A stretch of DNA of 64,000 nt from Streptomyces sp. NBC_00094 (GCF_026343125.1 NZ_JAPEMB010000001.1:930001-994000), one strand, 5' to 3'. Shown: positions 17,248-26,868, numbered from the stretch's first letter. Numbers and translations: made by a program. The notes: generated by a model not told the origin, from the letters alone.

Positions 17248-18171
17248 ATGAGCTCCCCCACTGGGCCTGCTTCCGGCCTGCCTGTACGAATGCCTCGACC
17301 CCGCCAGTCCGGGCGGCACCGTCGCCCCGAACCCGCGGCGGCGCCCGAGGGCGCTCCCGCACTGGTTCTCGCCGTTCCCGGTGTGCCGTCGGCCGCCATA
17401 CGCTCACTTGCCGAAGAGGTCGTGAGCATCGCCCGCTCGGAGCTGCCCGGTCTGGAGGCCGCGATCGGCTTCCTGGACGGCGACGACGGCGAGTACCCCT
17501 CGCTCACGACCGTCCTCGTGTCGACCGAGGCGCTGCGCACCCAGCGCTACGAGCTGGCCCTGGCGGCCGGCCGTGAGGTCGCCGCCCCGGCGGGTCCCGC
17601 CGCGGTCGTCGTCCCGCTCCTCGCGGGCCCGGACAGCGCCCTGATGCGCCAGATCCGCCAGGCCGTGATGGACAGCGGCAACACCGCCGAGCTGACCGAG
17701 GTCCTCGGTCCGCACCCGCTGCTCGCCGAGGCGCTGCACGTGCGCCTCTCCGAGGCGGGTCTCGCCCGTGCCGACCGCGCCCGGCTGTTCACGGTCGCGA
17801 CGGCCGCCGACGGCATCATCCTGGCCACGGTCGGCGGCGAGGAGGCCGTGCAGGCCGCCGGGATCACCGGCATGCTGCTCGCCGCTCGCCTCGCCGTGCC
17901 GGTGATGGCCGCGGCGCTCGACCAGGAGGGTTCGATCACCTCCATCGCCGATCAGCTGCGTGCCTCGGGCTCGGCCCAGCTGGCGCTCGCGCCGTACCTG
18001 ATCGGCCCGGAGCTGGCCGAGGGGCTGCTCGACGAGGCCTCGAAGGAGGCCGGGTGCGCCGCCGCCGAGGCGCTGGGCGCCTACCCGGCGATCGGCAAGC
18101 TGGTGCTCTCGCAGTACACGTCCGCGCTGGGCCTCCCGCCGCAGCAGCCGCAGGGCGCGCCGTCGTTCTGA
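17248..18171 (+). CDS. CbiX/sirohydrochlorin-chelatase-like protein with degenerate active site
   Basis: 307 residues resembling two CbiX half-domains (phrases such as FLDGDDGEYPSLTTVL, VVVPLLAGPDSALM and APYLIGPELAEG). Metal-inserting CbiX proteins use His residues in an HGSR-like N-terminal motif and after PLLL; here the first is VPGVPS and the second PDSALM, so both His are missing. A cobalt/iron chelatase activity is therefore doubtful. The N-terminal 35 residues are Arg/Pro-rich. A strong terminator follows. Confidence 0.65.
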   Translation: MSSPTGPASGLPVRMPRPRQSGRHRRPEPAAAPEGAPALVLAVPGVPSAAIRSLAEEVVSIARSELPGLEAAIGFLDGDDGEYPSLTTVLVSTEALRTQRYELALAAGREVAAPAGPAAVVVPLLAGPDSALMRQIRQAVMDSGNTAELTEVLGPHPLLAEALHVRLSEAGLARADRARLFTVATAADGIILATVGGEEAVQAAGITGMLLAARLAVPVMAAALDQEGSITSIADQLRASGSAQLALAPYLIGPELAEGLLDEASKEAGCAAAEALGAYPAIGKLVLSQYTSALGLPPQQPQGAPSF

Positions 18172-18193
18172 GCCGTACCCACGGCAACGGAGA

Positions 18194-18227
18194 GGGCCCG
18201 CACCGGAACATCCGGTGCGGGCCCTTT
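18194..18227 (+). terminator. Rho-independent terminator (convergent)
   Basis: Perfect 13-bp stem GGGCCCGCACCGG / CCGGTGCGGGCCC with a 5-nt loop and TTT after it, 22 nt past the CbiX-like stop and 29 nt from the convergent lactonase stop. Confidence 0.9.
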
Positions 18228-18256
18228 CGCGCGTACGGACCGTTCGCGCCGACGGG

Positions 18257-19312
18257 TCAGCCGAAGACGACGCAGGAGGCGGCGGGGGCCTCGATCGCGC
18301 CCGCGCGGGCCGGAACGCCGGTCTCGGGGTCGATGTCGAACCAGGTGACATCCCCGGAGCGCTCGTTGGCGGCGTACAGACGGCGCCCGGCGGGTTCGAG
18401 GGTGAGGTCGCGGGGCCAGGTGCCGCCGCAGGGCACGGTGGCGACGAGGTGGGCCTTGGCGCCGTCCGGGTCGAGGGCGAGCACGGCGAGGGTGTCGTCG
18501 CCGCGGACGGCGGCCCACAGGAAGCGGCCGTCCGGGGCCACGACCAGCTCGGAGGGGTAGCTGGGGCCGGTGGTGCCCTCGGGGACGACGGGGGTCTCGG
18601 CGAGCGGTTCGAGGACGCCTGCCTCGGCGTCCCAGCGGCAGACGGTGAGGGTGGGCTCCAGCTCGTTGAGGACGTACGCGTGGGCGCCTGCCGGGTGGAA
18701 GGCCAGGTGGCGCGGCCCGGTGCCGGGGCGCAGCGGGGTCTCGCGGTGGAGGACGAGCGCGCCCGTGACGGGGTCGAGGGAGCAGATCCGTACGGAGTCG
18801 GTGCCGAGGTCCACGCTGACGATCCACCGGCCTGAGGGGTCGGGGAGCACCTGGTGGGCGTGGGGGGCGCTCTGGCGGTCGGCGACGGGGCCGCGGCCCT
18901 CGTGGCGCAGGACCGCCGTGGCCGCGCGGGCGGTGCCGTCCTCGGCCAGGGGCAGGGCGGTGACGCTGCCGGAGGTGTAGTTGGCCGTGAGGAGGTGGCC
19001 GGCGGCGAGGGCGAGGTGCGTGGGACCGGCGCCGTCGACGGGGACGGGCGGGCCGAGCGGCCGGGGTACGGGTCCGGTGACGTCGAAGGCCGCGACGGCG
19101 CCCGGCTCGGACTCGGAGACGGCGTGGAGCACGGGGCCCGCGAGGGCGAGGAAGGAGGGGTCGGCGACGGCGTCGGACGCGCCGCTGACGGTGAGCGCGC
19201 CCGTCTCCTCGTCGACGTCGGCGGCGAGGACGCCGAGCCCTCCGGCCGAGGTGAACGACCCGATGTACGCCCGCGGCGTGCTCCTGCCCCGTACCGCCCC
19301 TGTGTCGCCCAT
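18257..19312 (-). CDS. Lactonase family beta-propeller (6-phosphogluconolactonase-like)
   Basis: 351-residue seven-bladed propeller of the Pgl/YbhE family (cytosolic). Typical blocks: AYIGSFTSAGGLGV at the N-terminus, PTHLALAAGHLLTANYTSGSV, SAPHAHQVLPDPSGRW, TGPRHLAFHPAGAHAYVLNEL and a C-terminal PRDLTLEPAGRRLYAANERSG. YbhE hydrolyses 6-phosphogluconolactone; other members act on other lactones or carry no known activity. ATG 19312 is the only good start. Confidence 0.85.
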   Translation of the reverse strand: MGDTGAVRGRSTPRAYIGSFTSAGGLGVLAADVDEETGALTVSGASDAVADPSFLALAGPVLHAVSESEPGAVAAFDVTGPVPRPLGPPVPVDGAGPTHLALAAGHLLTANYTSGSVTALPLAEDGTARAATAVLRHEGRGPVADRQSAPHAHQVLPDPSGRWIVSVDLGTDSVRICSLDPVTGALVLHRETPLRPGTGPRHLAFHPAGAHAYVLNELEPTLTVCRWDAEAGVLEPLAETPVVPEGTTGPSYPSELVVAPDGRFLWAAVRGDDTLAVLALDPDGAKAHLVATVPCGGTWPRDLTLEPAGRRLYAANERSGDVTWFDIDPETGVPARAGAIEAPAASCVVFG

Positions 19313-19429
19313 GGCGCCTCCCCTGTCCCGGGGCCGGTCACGGTCGACCGGCCGTCGTCCGGCCGACGGTAGCAGGCGGTCTAGACCAACCGCCTGCGGT
19401 GACGGAAGACCCGCCCCGCACGTCCCGTC

Positions 19430-20974
19430 TCAGGAACGGAGCATCCAGGCACCGGGCGGAGTCCGCAGCGGAGCGTCCAGCTCCGTGAGCACGCGAGCGA
19501 GCCCCCTGGCATGGGCGAGAGCCGGCGCACCCGCGTGGGCCTCGCTCTCGGACCGGAGGTGACCGTCCGGCTCCACCCCGGCCCCTTCGCGCGACGTGAG
19601 GGCTTCCACGGCGGCTTCGACTCGCCAGCAGGCGGCAGCCAGGCGGGCGTCGTGGCCGGCGTCCGGGTCGGCGGCGACGGCAACCAGTCCCCGCACCTCT
19701 CCGGCCGCTTCGTCGAGGAGCACGAGGACTCGGCGCGCCCGCTGCTTCCTCCCCCTGAAGGGGGTCAACGGATGTACCAGCGGAGCCAGCGAGAGCCGCA
19801 CGCGCCCGAGAAGCGCCTCCAGCTCGGCGGCGTGCGGCGTCGGGTCGGCGGCGTCCTCGCCGGCCAGGCGGCGAACGGACGCCGAGGTGGCGGCCCGGAC
19901 GCAGAGGAGCGCTCGCTGGATCCACGCGTCGTTCGTCGTATGCGTCCGGACGGGAAGGACCAGCGTCACGGCGAGGCCGGCGCACGCGGCCCCGACTCCG
20001 GTCTCGGCCACGCGCAGGAGGAGCAGCGCACCGTCGAGCACGCCCAGCAGCCCGTAGAGCAGGCTGGCCATCACGGTGACCGCGAGGATCATCCAGCTGT
20101 ACGAAACGGCGGCGGTGTAGAAGATCCCGAACACGCAGGCGGCGACCAGCAACGCGGTGACGACGGGCGCGCCGCCCAACGGGATGGCGACGAGGAATCC
20201 TCCGGCGATCCCGGTGACGGTGCCGAGGACGCGGCGGAAGCCCCGTACGAGCGTCTCGCCCCGCGAGGCCGTGTTGACGAAGATCCACCAGACGGTGCCG
20301 ACGGCCCAGTACCAGCGCTCCTCGGAGAGGAACTGTCCGATGACGAGGGCCGCACCCGAGGCGACGGCGACCTGGACGGCCTGACGGGTGGTGGCCCGGG
20401 CGAGCCCCGTCCCGGGCAGGGCGGCAGGGACCGCCGGCGGCGGGACCCGACGCTCGATGGGCCACAGGACGAAGCGCACGACCGCGACCGCGCCCAGGGC
20501 GATGCCGGTGGCCGCGTACAGCTCGGGGAGCTGGGCGGGCAGGGCGTGCAGGAACTGGGTCACGAAGAACTGCATGAAGGCGAAGATGCCGAGCGCGTGG
20601 CCGCGCGGTCCCCAGCGGCGCGCGTACACACCGGCGAAGATCACGAGCAGCCAGGCCGCGTCGCGCAGGAGCGGCACGCCGTGCAGGAGGGTCGCGACGG
20701 CGAGCACGGGAAATCCGACCGTCGGCAGCAGGGCCGTGGTGACGGCCTGGCGGCGCACGGTGGAGTCGGCGACCGTGAAGAGGGCGAGCAGCGCGGCGAG
20801 ACCGGCGGTGATGGACGCGACGAGGGACAGACCGAGCAGCTCGGCCAGGGCGACGGCGAGCGCGACGCCGAGGACGGCACGCAGCGAGACCCTGAGCCTG
20901 ACCCGCCCCGGATCCGGAGCCATGAAGTACTTCCGCACGGCGGCCAATCCCGCCCCCCTTGATCTGTTCCTCAC
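19430..20974 (-). CDS. FUSC family (aromatic-acid exporter-like) membrane protein
   Basis: About 514 residues with two sets of five to six hydrophobic segments (roughly 28-165 and 205-350), the second carrying the FUSC signature GTVWWIFVNTASRGETLVRGFRRVLGT, then a soluble C-terminal helical domain. FUSC proteins include fusaric-acid resistance and AaeB-type exporters. The start is either GTG 20974 (GGGGAG upstream) or ATG 20923 (GGAAG upstream, beginning MAPDPGRVR); the longer is given. Substrate unknown. Confidence 0.82.
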   Translation of the reverse strand: MRNRSRGAGLAAVRKYFMAPDPGRVRLRVSLRAVLGVALAVALAELLGLSLVASITAGLAALLALFTVADSTVRRQAVTTALLPTVGFPVLAVATLLHGVPLLRDAAWLLVIFAGVYARRWGPRGHALGIFAFMQFFVTQFLHALPAQLPELYAATGIALGAVAVVRFVLWPIERRVPPPAVPAALPGTGLARATTRQAVQVAVASGAALVIGQFLSEERWYWAVGTVWWIFVNTASRGETLVRGFRRVLGTVTGIAGGFLVAIPLGGAPVVTALLVAACVFGIFYTAAVSYSWMILAVTVMASLLYGLLGVLDGALLLLRVAETGVGAACAGLAVTLVLPVRTHTTNDAWIQRALLCVRAATSASVRRLAGEDAADPTPHAAELEALLGRVRLSLAPLVHPLTPFRGRKQRARRVLVLLDEAAGEVRGLVAVAADPDAGHDARLAAACWRVEAAVEALTSREGAGVEPDGHLRSESEAHAGAPALAHARGLARVLTELDAPLRTPPGAWMLRS

Positions 20975-21135
20975 CGCGCGAGGCTCCCCTGGGGTGGTGG
21001 GGGCTCGGACACGACGAAAGCACCGCGGGCCTGCCCGGCCTCGTCGCCGGACGGCGCTGCGCGGCGCCGAAAATGTGTGATGGCTACAAGGATAGACCGA
21101 AGGGGGTACAGCGGCTCAAACGACGGACGGAACAG

Positions 21136-21150
21136 TGGGCCATTGGCCCA
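21136..21150. promoter_or_regulatory. Palindrome TGGGCCA-T-TGGCCCA
   Basis: Perfect 7-1-7 palindrome 162 bp upstream of the FUSC start, in the 286-bp gap between the FUSC and Eis genes. It pairs with a second related site 42 bp away. Confidence 0.45.
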
Positions 21151-21177
21151 CCCCGACAGTGGGGCGGGTGACCGGAC

Positions 21178-21192
21178 GGAGCCATTGGCCCA
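21178..21192. promoter_or_regulatory. Second, imperfect copy of the GCCATTGGCCCA site
   Basis: GAGCCATTGGCCCA shares its right arm and centre with the site at 21136; centres are 42 bp apart, four helical turns. Likely a pair of operators, but it is unclear for which promoter. Confidence 0.4.
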
Positions 21193-21260
21193 GGCCGCCG
21201 GACGGGGGGGCTCCGGCGGCCCTGCCCGTCCATGCGTTGCTTTTGCGCCCCATGCGCAGG

Positions 21261-22490
21261 TCAGAACCAGTGCAGGCAGTGAGGGGAGCGCTCGGCGCGG
21301 AAGAGGGCGTCGGCCAGGGTGGCCACGCCCGGGCGGTGAGCCCGGATGTGTCCGGCCCGCACCAGCGTGCTCGGGGCAGTGCCGCCGAGGTAGACCGAGC
21401 CCAGGTCGCTCACGTCCAGGGACAGGTCGGGCTCCCGGTCCGTCGGGACGCAGTCGGCCTTACCGTCCCGGACGGTCAGCAGATAGCGGCCGCGCTCGCC
21501 GAGGAACGGGTCCTCGACGTCGAGGACGAGCTCGCCGTCCATGAACCAGCCGCGCGCGGTCAGCGCGCCCGGGACGTCCAGCAGCCGCACCCAGAGCCAG
21601 TCGGTGTCGCCGCTCACCTCGCCGGCGCGGAAGTCCGCGAGCTGCCGGCGCAGCGGGTGCTCGGGCGGGACGTGCTTGAACACGACCCGAGAGACCAGGT
21701 CGTGTCCGAGTACGAACCGGGCCAGGGCCGTGAAGACGGTGTCGTCGGTGGCGATGGTCTCGTCGACCGTCAGGGTGCCGGACTCGATCGAGTAGCTCGC
21801 GTACCCGTCCGGGGCGCCGTGGGCATCCCGGTGGACGGCGACGTAGCGCGGCGCCGGCGAGATCGGGGGCTGCCCCGCGCGCAGGGCCCACCAGCGGTGC
21901 GGCCGGGACAACGCACCCGGCTGGGCACGGCGGTACCGGTCGTAGACCTCTTCCAGGATCTCGCCGCACTCGTCACGCCGCAGCACCTCGACCGAGCCGT
22001 TGTCCGCCCCGGTCACCGGCGCGTCGGCCGCCTCGCGCGCCCGGGGAGCGGCGAGGGCAGCCTGGTGGCGCGGCACGGTCAGCCGCGCCGTGTAGGTCGC
22101 CGGTCCGTAGCCGAACCTGCCGTAGATCGTGGCCTCGGAGGCCAGCAGAACGGCCAGGAACTCCCCGCGGGCCCGCAACTCTCCGAGCTGATGCCGCATC
22201 ATCGCGCTGAGCACGCCCTGGCGCCGGTGCGAGGGCAGGACGCCGACGGCGGTCACCCCTGAGGCCGGGACGAGGGTCTCACCGGGCAAGGTGAGCTCGA
22301 AGGCGTGTGCGGCGGCTGTGCCGACGGGCCGCCCGTCCGCCGTCAGGGCAAGCAGGCAGCGGTCCTTCTCGAGCGCCGACCACCACAGCCCGCCGCCCTC
22401 GACCGGAGTCTCCGGGAAGCGCCCGAACGCGGCATGGACGGTGCCGACGAAGACGTCGAAGTCCTCGTCGGTCGTGGAACGGATCTCCAT
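21261..22490 (-). CDS. Eis-type GNAT N-acetyltransferase
   Basis: 409-residue protein of the Eis (enhanced intracellular survival) family: an N-terminal GNAT domain (GVTAVGVLPSHRRQGVLSAMM acetyl-CoA motif), a second GNAT-like domain and a C-terminal sterol-carrier-like domain ending in HCLHWF. Eis proteins acetylate amines on aminoglycosides or protein lysines, and actinomycete homologues vary in substrate. ATG 22490 has GAGGAGGCGG upstream. It is divergent from the giant propeller gene. Confidence 0.88.
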   Translation of the reverse strand: MEIRSTTDEDFDVFVGTVHAAFGRFPETPVEGGGLWWSALEKDRCLLALTADGRPVGTAAAHAFELTLPGETLVPASGVTAVGVLPSHRRQGVLSAMMRHQLGELRARGEFLAVLLASEATIYGRFGYGPATYTARLTVPRHQAALAAPRAREAADAPVTGADNGSVEVLRRDECGEILEEVYDRYRRAQPGALSRPHRWWALRAGQPPISPAPRYVAVHRDAHGAPDGYASYSIESGTLTVDETIATDDTVFTALARFVLGHDLVSRVVFKHVPPEHPLRRQLADFRAGEVSGDTDWLWVRLLDVPGALTARGWFMDGELVLDVEDPFLGERGRYLLTVRDGKADCVPTDREPDLSLDVSDLGSVYLGGTAPSTLVRAGHIRAHRPGVATLADALFRAERSPHCLHWF

Positions 22491-22660
22491 TGCTGCGGCC
22501 GCCTCCTCGAGATACCGGCACCACGACGTGTGATGTCCGGCCCCAGTGCAGCCTTGCCCCGTGGCCAGGGCAAGCGAATTACGGCCGGTGCGTGTCGATG
22601 CGGGCGTCGATGAACAACGGGACGCCTGCCTCGTCCGCGGACCGGCGTGCCCCGAGTTCC

Positions 22661-22677
22661 CCTTCAACCATTGAAGG
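22661..22677. promoter_or_regulatory. Palindrome before the giant propeller gene
   Basis: CCTTCAA-CCA-TTGAAGG, a perfect 7-bp inverted repeat 42-58 nt before the start at 22719, in an otherwise AT-poor gap. Candidate operator. A TATCGT at 22707-22712 is a possible -10, placing the RNA start near the ATG. Confidence 0.45.
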
Positions 22678-22718
22678 TTGGACAGGCCCTGCCGGTGGCG
22701 CGCTCCTATCGTGGAGTT

Positions 22719-25700
22719 ATGGACGGCTACGGAAGCAACACCGGCCGGTCCGAAGGGGACTCGGCCAACGTTCCTCTCCTTGAGGTCAGCCCGCGAACGT
22801 GTCGTCAGGGTATGGCGCTCGAGATCCGCGGCTCGGGCTGGCAGAGCTGGGCGGTCCGGATCACGGTCGACGGGCAGGGGGTACTGGCCGACCGGGTGCT
22901 CCAGGGGCTGGCGGTTCCCGATGTACGCGAAGCCGGCGACGATCTCGCGGCCGAGCGGCCCACGGAGTCCGATGTCCGGCAGGCCGTCGGCGAGGCGATC
23001 CTGCCCGACGGCAACGGTGCCTTCGTCTGTCGCCTCTCGACCTTCCGCCTGGACCCGGGTGAACACCACATCGCGGCGGCGTACGCACGGCGGGGATCGG
23101 ACTACGTACAGGACGGGGACGGGACGGCCGCGTCCGTGACGGTGATCGTGCTGCCCCTCTCCGCCGCGGAGCACGGCCGGTCCCCGGAAGGCTCGGAGGA
23201 GGGGCCCGACGGTGAGCCTCCGGAGGAGGGAGACGCCCCCCTGGAGCGCGAGCGCTATCTGTGGGAGCGCCGCTTCGGTCACATCGGCCGCATCCCTCCC
23301 GGCGCGCGCGAAGCCCAGGTCTCGGGTGTCCGGGCGCTCCGCGAGCGCCGGGACCGACTGGAGGCGGGCATGCGGGCCGCTGCCGGCCGGGAGCCGGACG
23401 GAACGATCCGGTCGGCACCGGTTCCGGGCGGGACCAACTGGACGCCGATGGGTCCCGGTCCTGTGCTGGCCTGGAACGCCGCGTGGAGCGGCCGGGCGCT
23501 CTCCGTCGCCGTCGACCCCACCGACACGAACACGGTCTACCTCGGTACGGCGAACGGCGGGGTGTGGAAGAGCACGGACCGGGGACTGACGTGGACGCCG
23601 AAGTCCGACTACCAGCGCAGTCTGGCCATCGGGGCGCTGGCGATCGATCCCTCCGACCACCTCCACATCGTGGCCGGGACGGGTGAGCAGCAGGCCGCCC
23701 ACGACACGTACTACGGCGCCGGTCTGATGAGTTCGTCCGACGGCGGTGACACCTGGACCGAACTGGCGGCGGCGTTCTTCGACAGGGCCCCCGTCACACG
23801 TGTGGTGTTCGACCCCACGGACAGCACGGGCAAGCGGCTGCTCGTGTCGTCCGGTATCGGTGTCTGCGAAAGCACCGACGGGGGCGTGAACTGGACGCGC
23901 CGGAGCCATGTCGGCCTGTTCACCGACATGGTGGTGTTCCGCGCTCCGGGGCCGCCCGGAACCGTGAGGGTCGTCGCCGCCCAGTTCGGCAAAGCCCTCT
24001 GGACGAGTACCCGCACCTCCGGGTCCTGGTCCGCATGGACGGCGATCAGCGGTCCGGGACTGCCGGCCCAACTGGAGTTCGAGCGGGTCGCGATGGCCCA
24101 GCAGGCGGGGAACCCCGACGTCGCCCTCGCCCTGTTCGCCTTCTACCCCGGCTTCGCAGCACTGGCGAGGACGACGGACGGGGGGAGCACCTGGGCGGCC
24201 GTACCGATGCGCCTCAACTCCGCCGCTGGAGCCGGGACATCGGGCAACGCGGGTCACGCCCACTCGGTCACGGTGCCCGCGGCGGACATGACGGCACCGA
24301 CGGCCGCGCACAGCTACACGACCACCCCCGGCGGGACGACGCCCCACACGCACGTGGTCTCGTTCACGGCCCAGGAGTTCGCCAGGCTGGCCGGTGGCGG
24401 ACGAGTGGGGCTCACCACGAACAGTGACGCCACGGGCCACACCCACACCGTCGATTTCTCCTTCACCAACCTGAGCTTCTACGCCCTGCACGTGGCGGTG
24501 CACCCCACCGACCCGAACGTCCTGTTCGTCGCGGAGCGGAGCCTGTGGCGCTCCGGCACCGGCGGTGGCGTGTTCGATGCCGTCCCCAACGTCCACGCCG
24601 ACCACCACGCCTTCGTCTTCGATCCGGTCAACCCGGCCGTCTGCTGGGACGCCAACGACGGGGGCATCCAGATCTCCACGGACACCGGCGTGACGTGGAC
24701 CGACCGCAACCGGGACCTGGCGACGCTCCAGTTCCACTCCATCGCCCAGCACCCCGAGTGGGAGAACGTGCTGATCGGCGGTACACAGGACAACGGCGTG
24801 CACCGCTACGCCGGCACACCGGCGTGGACGGTATCGGCGTATGGTGACGGCGGCTTCACCGCCATCGACCCGTCGAAGCCGGTCCGGATGTACCAGGAGT
24901 ACACCAACGAGACCATCTACCGTTCCGACGACGCCGGCGCCTCCTGGTTCCTGAAGAACTCCGGAATCGGCGGCAGGGTCCCGTTCTACGCGCCGTTCGC
25001 GCTCGACCCGACCACCCCCACCACCTGCTATTTCGGCGGGGACCAGCTCTGGCGCAGCGCGAACAGCGCCGACAGCTGGGCAGCCATCAGCTCGGGGCCC
25101 GGACCGGCGGTCACCGCCATCGCCGTCCATCCGGGCGACAGCAACACCGTCTACGCCGGGACGGAGAACGGACGGGTCTACCGGTACCGGCGCACCGGGG
25201 CGACATGGAACCCCGCGGACGTGACGCGCACGGACCTGACGGGTCCGGCCCTGCCCCTGGTATGCGTGTCCGACATCGCCGTCGACGCCGCGGGAACCGT
25301 CTGGGTGACCATCGCCGGCCTGCTGAACGCCTTGGAGCCCGGCGAGTTCAGCTGTGACCACGTCTACCGGCGGGGCACGGCCGACACCGTGTGGACCTCG
25401 CGTTCCAACGGACTGGCGCCGGCCAATCCCGTCAACACGATCGTGATCGACCCGACGAACCCCAACCGGCTCTTCTGCGGCGCCGACAGCGGCGTGTTCC
25501 GCACCGAGGACGCGGGCCTGAACTGGACGCTGTGGGACCAGGGCCTCCCCAACACGCCCGTGTTCGACCTGGCCCTGCACGCCAAGCGCCGGCTGCTGCG
25601 CGCCGCCACGCACGGCAGGAGCGTCTGGGAGCGCCCCGTCGACGTGGCGCAGACCGCGATGGTCGACCTGTACGTGCGCGACACCGTGCTCGACTCCGGC

Positions 25701-26795
25701 CGGGTCCTTCCCTCCCCCTCGGGTGTCGCGGACCCCTTCGACCCGAGCGCCACGCCCGGCACCATGTGGTGGTGGCAGAGTCCCGACATCGTGGTGGACG
25801 CGCCGCAGCCCGACTACCAGACCGCCGGCCCGGTCGGCGACTACGTCGCCCTGGCCCGGCTGGCGCACCGCACGGCACGCCGGACGGCCGTGAACCGCTT
25901 CTACGTGCAGGTGCACAACAGGGGCGTACGTGCGGCGACGAACGTCCGGGTGCGGGCCTTCCTGGCCGACGCCTCGGCGAACCTGCCCGCCCTGCCCACG
26001 GACTTCTGGTCCAACGGCAAGCCCTTCGCCGCCGATCCCGTCAGCACGGCGTACACGCCTCTGGGCCCGGTCAGGACGATCGCCAGGCTGGAGGCGGCGG
26101 AGCCCGGCGTGGTCGAGTGGGACTTCCTCATCCCGTCCACGGCGGCCGCCCACTCGTGCATCCTGGCGGTCGTCACCTGCGACGAGGATCCCATCGCGGC
26201 GAGCGAGATCTTCGACGTGACGACGCTGGTCACCACCCGCAAGCACGCCGCGCTGAAGAACCTCCAGGTCGAGGACGCGCTGCCCGGCGGCGTCACACCG
26301 TCCCGCGCGTTCGTCATCCTCCTCAACAGCGTCAAGACGACCACCCAGCCCTCCGAGGTGAGGTTCGACTGGGCGAACCTGCCCGAGGGGACGCGGCTGT
26401 ACATCGCCTTCGAGAAGCTCGGCAACGCCCAGGGGCCGCAGCCCGGCCACGGCGTCGAACTCCTCGACCACGCGGACGAGTTCCTGCCCGACCAGTTCGT
26501 CGACCGGCACGGGCGGATCCGCAAGTTCGACTTCGCGCGCTCGTACGTGATGAAGCCCGACGAGCACCGCAAGAACGAGCTGAAGGGCGTGCGCATCGAC
26601 CCCGAGCTCGGTTCCCGGGGGATGGCCGTCAACGTCCGCCTCCCCGCGGACGCGCCGGACCGGCCCGTCGAGTTCCACGTCCTTCAAGAGGTGCAGAACA
26701 GGCTGGTGGGTGGCAGCACCTATGTGGTCCGTCCCACCACGCAGCAGGCCTCGCAAGCCGACGACGGGGAGCCCAGCGGGGAAGACGCGCCGTGA
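22719..26795 (+). CDS. Giant VPS10/sortilin-like BNR propeller protein
   Basis: 1358 residues, no signal peptide. Residues about 20-150 look like an Ig/IPT-type beta domain; 175-230 is charged and helical (RYLWERRFGHIGRIPP, RALRERRDRLEAGMRAA). From about 245 to 980 there is a large propeller of Asp-box blades (STDRGLTWTPK, SSDGGDTWTEL, STDGGVNWTRR and STDTGVTWTDR). Between blades, near residues 505-590, is a His/Thr-rich insert with HAHSV, HTHVV and HTHTV motifs. The C-terminal 330 residues contain a CARDB-like segment (NRFYVQVHNRGVRAATNVRVRAFL). ATG 22719 has GGAG only 2 nt away, so translation may start on a leaderless message. Function unknown. Confidence 0.78.
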   Translation: MDGYGSNTGRSEGDSANVPLLEVSPRTCRQGMALEIRGSGWQSWAVRITVDGQGVLADRVLQGLAVPDVREAGDDLAAERPTESDVRQAVGEAILPDGNGAFVCRLSTFRLDPGEHHIAAAYARRGSDYVQDGDGTAASVTVIVLPLSAAEHGRSPEGSEEGPDGEPPEEGDAPLERERYLWERRFGHIGRIPPGAREAQVSGVRALRERRDRLEAGMRAAAGREPDGTIRSAPVPGGTNWTPMGPGPVLAWNAAWSGRALSVAVDPTDTNTVYLGTANGGVWKSTDRGLTWTPKSDYQRSLAIGALAIDPSDHLHIVAGTGEQQAAHDTYYGAGLMSSSDGGDTWTELAAAFFDRAPVTRVVFDPTDSTGKRLLVSSGIGVCESTDGGVNWTRRSHVGLFTDMVVFRAPGPPGTVRVVAAQFGKALWTSTRTSGSWSAWTAISGPGLPAQLEFERVAMAQQAGNPDVALALFAFYPGFAALARTTDGGSTWAAVPMRLNSAAGAGTSGNAGHAHSVTVPAADMTAPTAAHSYTTTPGGTTPHTHVVSFTAQEFARLAGGGRVGLTTNSDATGHTHTVDFSFTNLSFYALHVAVHPTDPNVLFVAERSLWRSGTGGGVFDAVPNVHADHHAFVFDPVNPAVCWDANDGGIQISTDTGVTWTDRNRDLATLQFHSIAQHPEWENVLIGGTQDNGVHRYAGTPAWTVSAYGDGGFTAIDPSKPVRMYQEYTNETIYRSDDAGASWFLKNSGIGGRVPFYAPFALDPTTPTTCYFGGDQLWRSANSADSWAAISSGPGPAVTAIAVHPGDSNTVYAGTENGRVYRYRRTGATWNPADVTRTDLTGPALPLVCVSDIAVDAAGTVWVTIAGLLNALEPGEFSCDHVYRRGTADTVWTSRSNGLAPANPVNTIVIDPTNPNRLFCGADSGVFRTEDAGLNWTLWDQGLPNTPVFDLALHAKRRLLRAATHGRSVWERPVDVAQTAMVDLYVRDTVLDSGRVLPSPSGVADPFDPSATPGTMWWWQSPDIVVDAPQPDYQTAGPVGDYVALARLAHRTARRTAVNRFYVQVHNRGVRAATNVRVRAFLADASANLPALPTDFWSNGKPFAADPVSTAYTPLGPVRTIARLEAAEPGVVEWDFLIPSTAAAHSCILAVVTCDEDPIAASEIFDVTTLVTTRKHAALKNLQVEDALPGGVTPSRAFVILLNSVKTTTQPSEVRFDWANLPEGTRLYIAFEKLGNAQGPQPGHGVELLDHADEFLPDQFVDRHGRIRKFDFARSYVMKPDEHRKNELKGVRIDPELGSRGMAVNVRLPADAPDRPVEFHVLQEVQNRLVGGSTYVVRPTTQQASQADDGEPSGEDAP

Positions 26796-26826
26796 CGGGT
26801 GCGACGGCGGTCGAAGCCGGGTGCCG

Positions 26827-26856
26827 CCGCATCGGGTGCGACGGCACCCGATGCGG
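26827..26856. terminator. Bidirectional terminator between the two giant genes
   Basis: Perfect 13-bp stem CCGCATCGGGTGC / GCACCCGATGCGG with a 4-nt loop, in the 73 bp between the convergent stops at 26795 and 26869. Confidence 0.85.
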
Positions 26857-26868
26857 AGTCACCCCGGT

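Noticed and set aside
21261..26756. Very long open frame running on the minus strand from the Eis gene across the whole antisense of the giant propeller gene
   Set aside because: High GC removes stops from antisense frames; the plus-strand protein has clear domain repeats, while the antisense reading is Arg/Gly/Val low-complexity. The real Eis start is at 22490.
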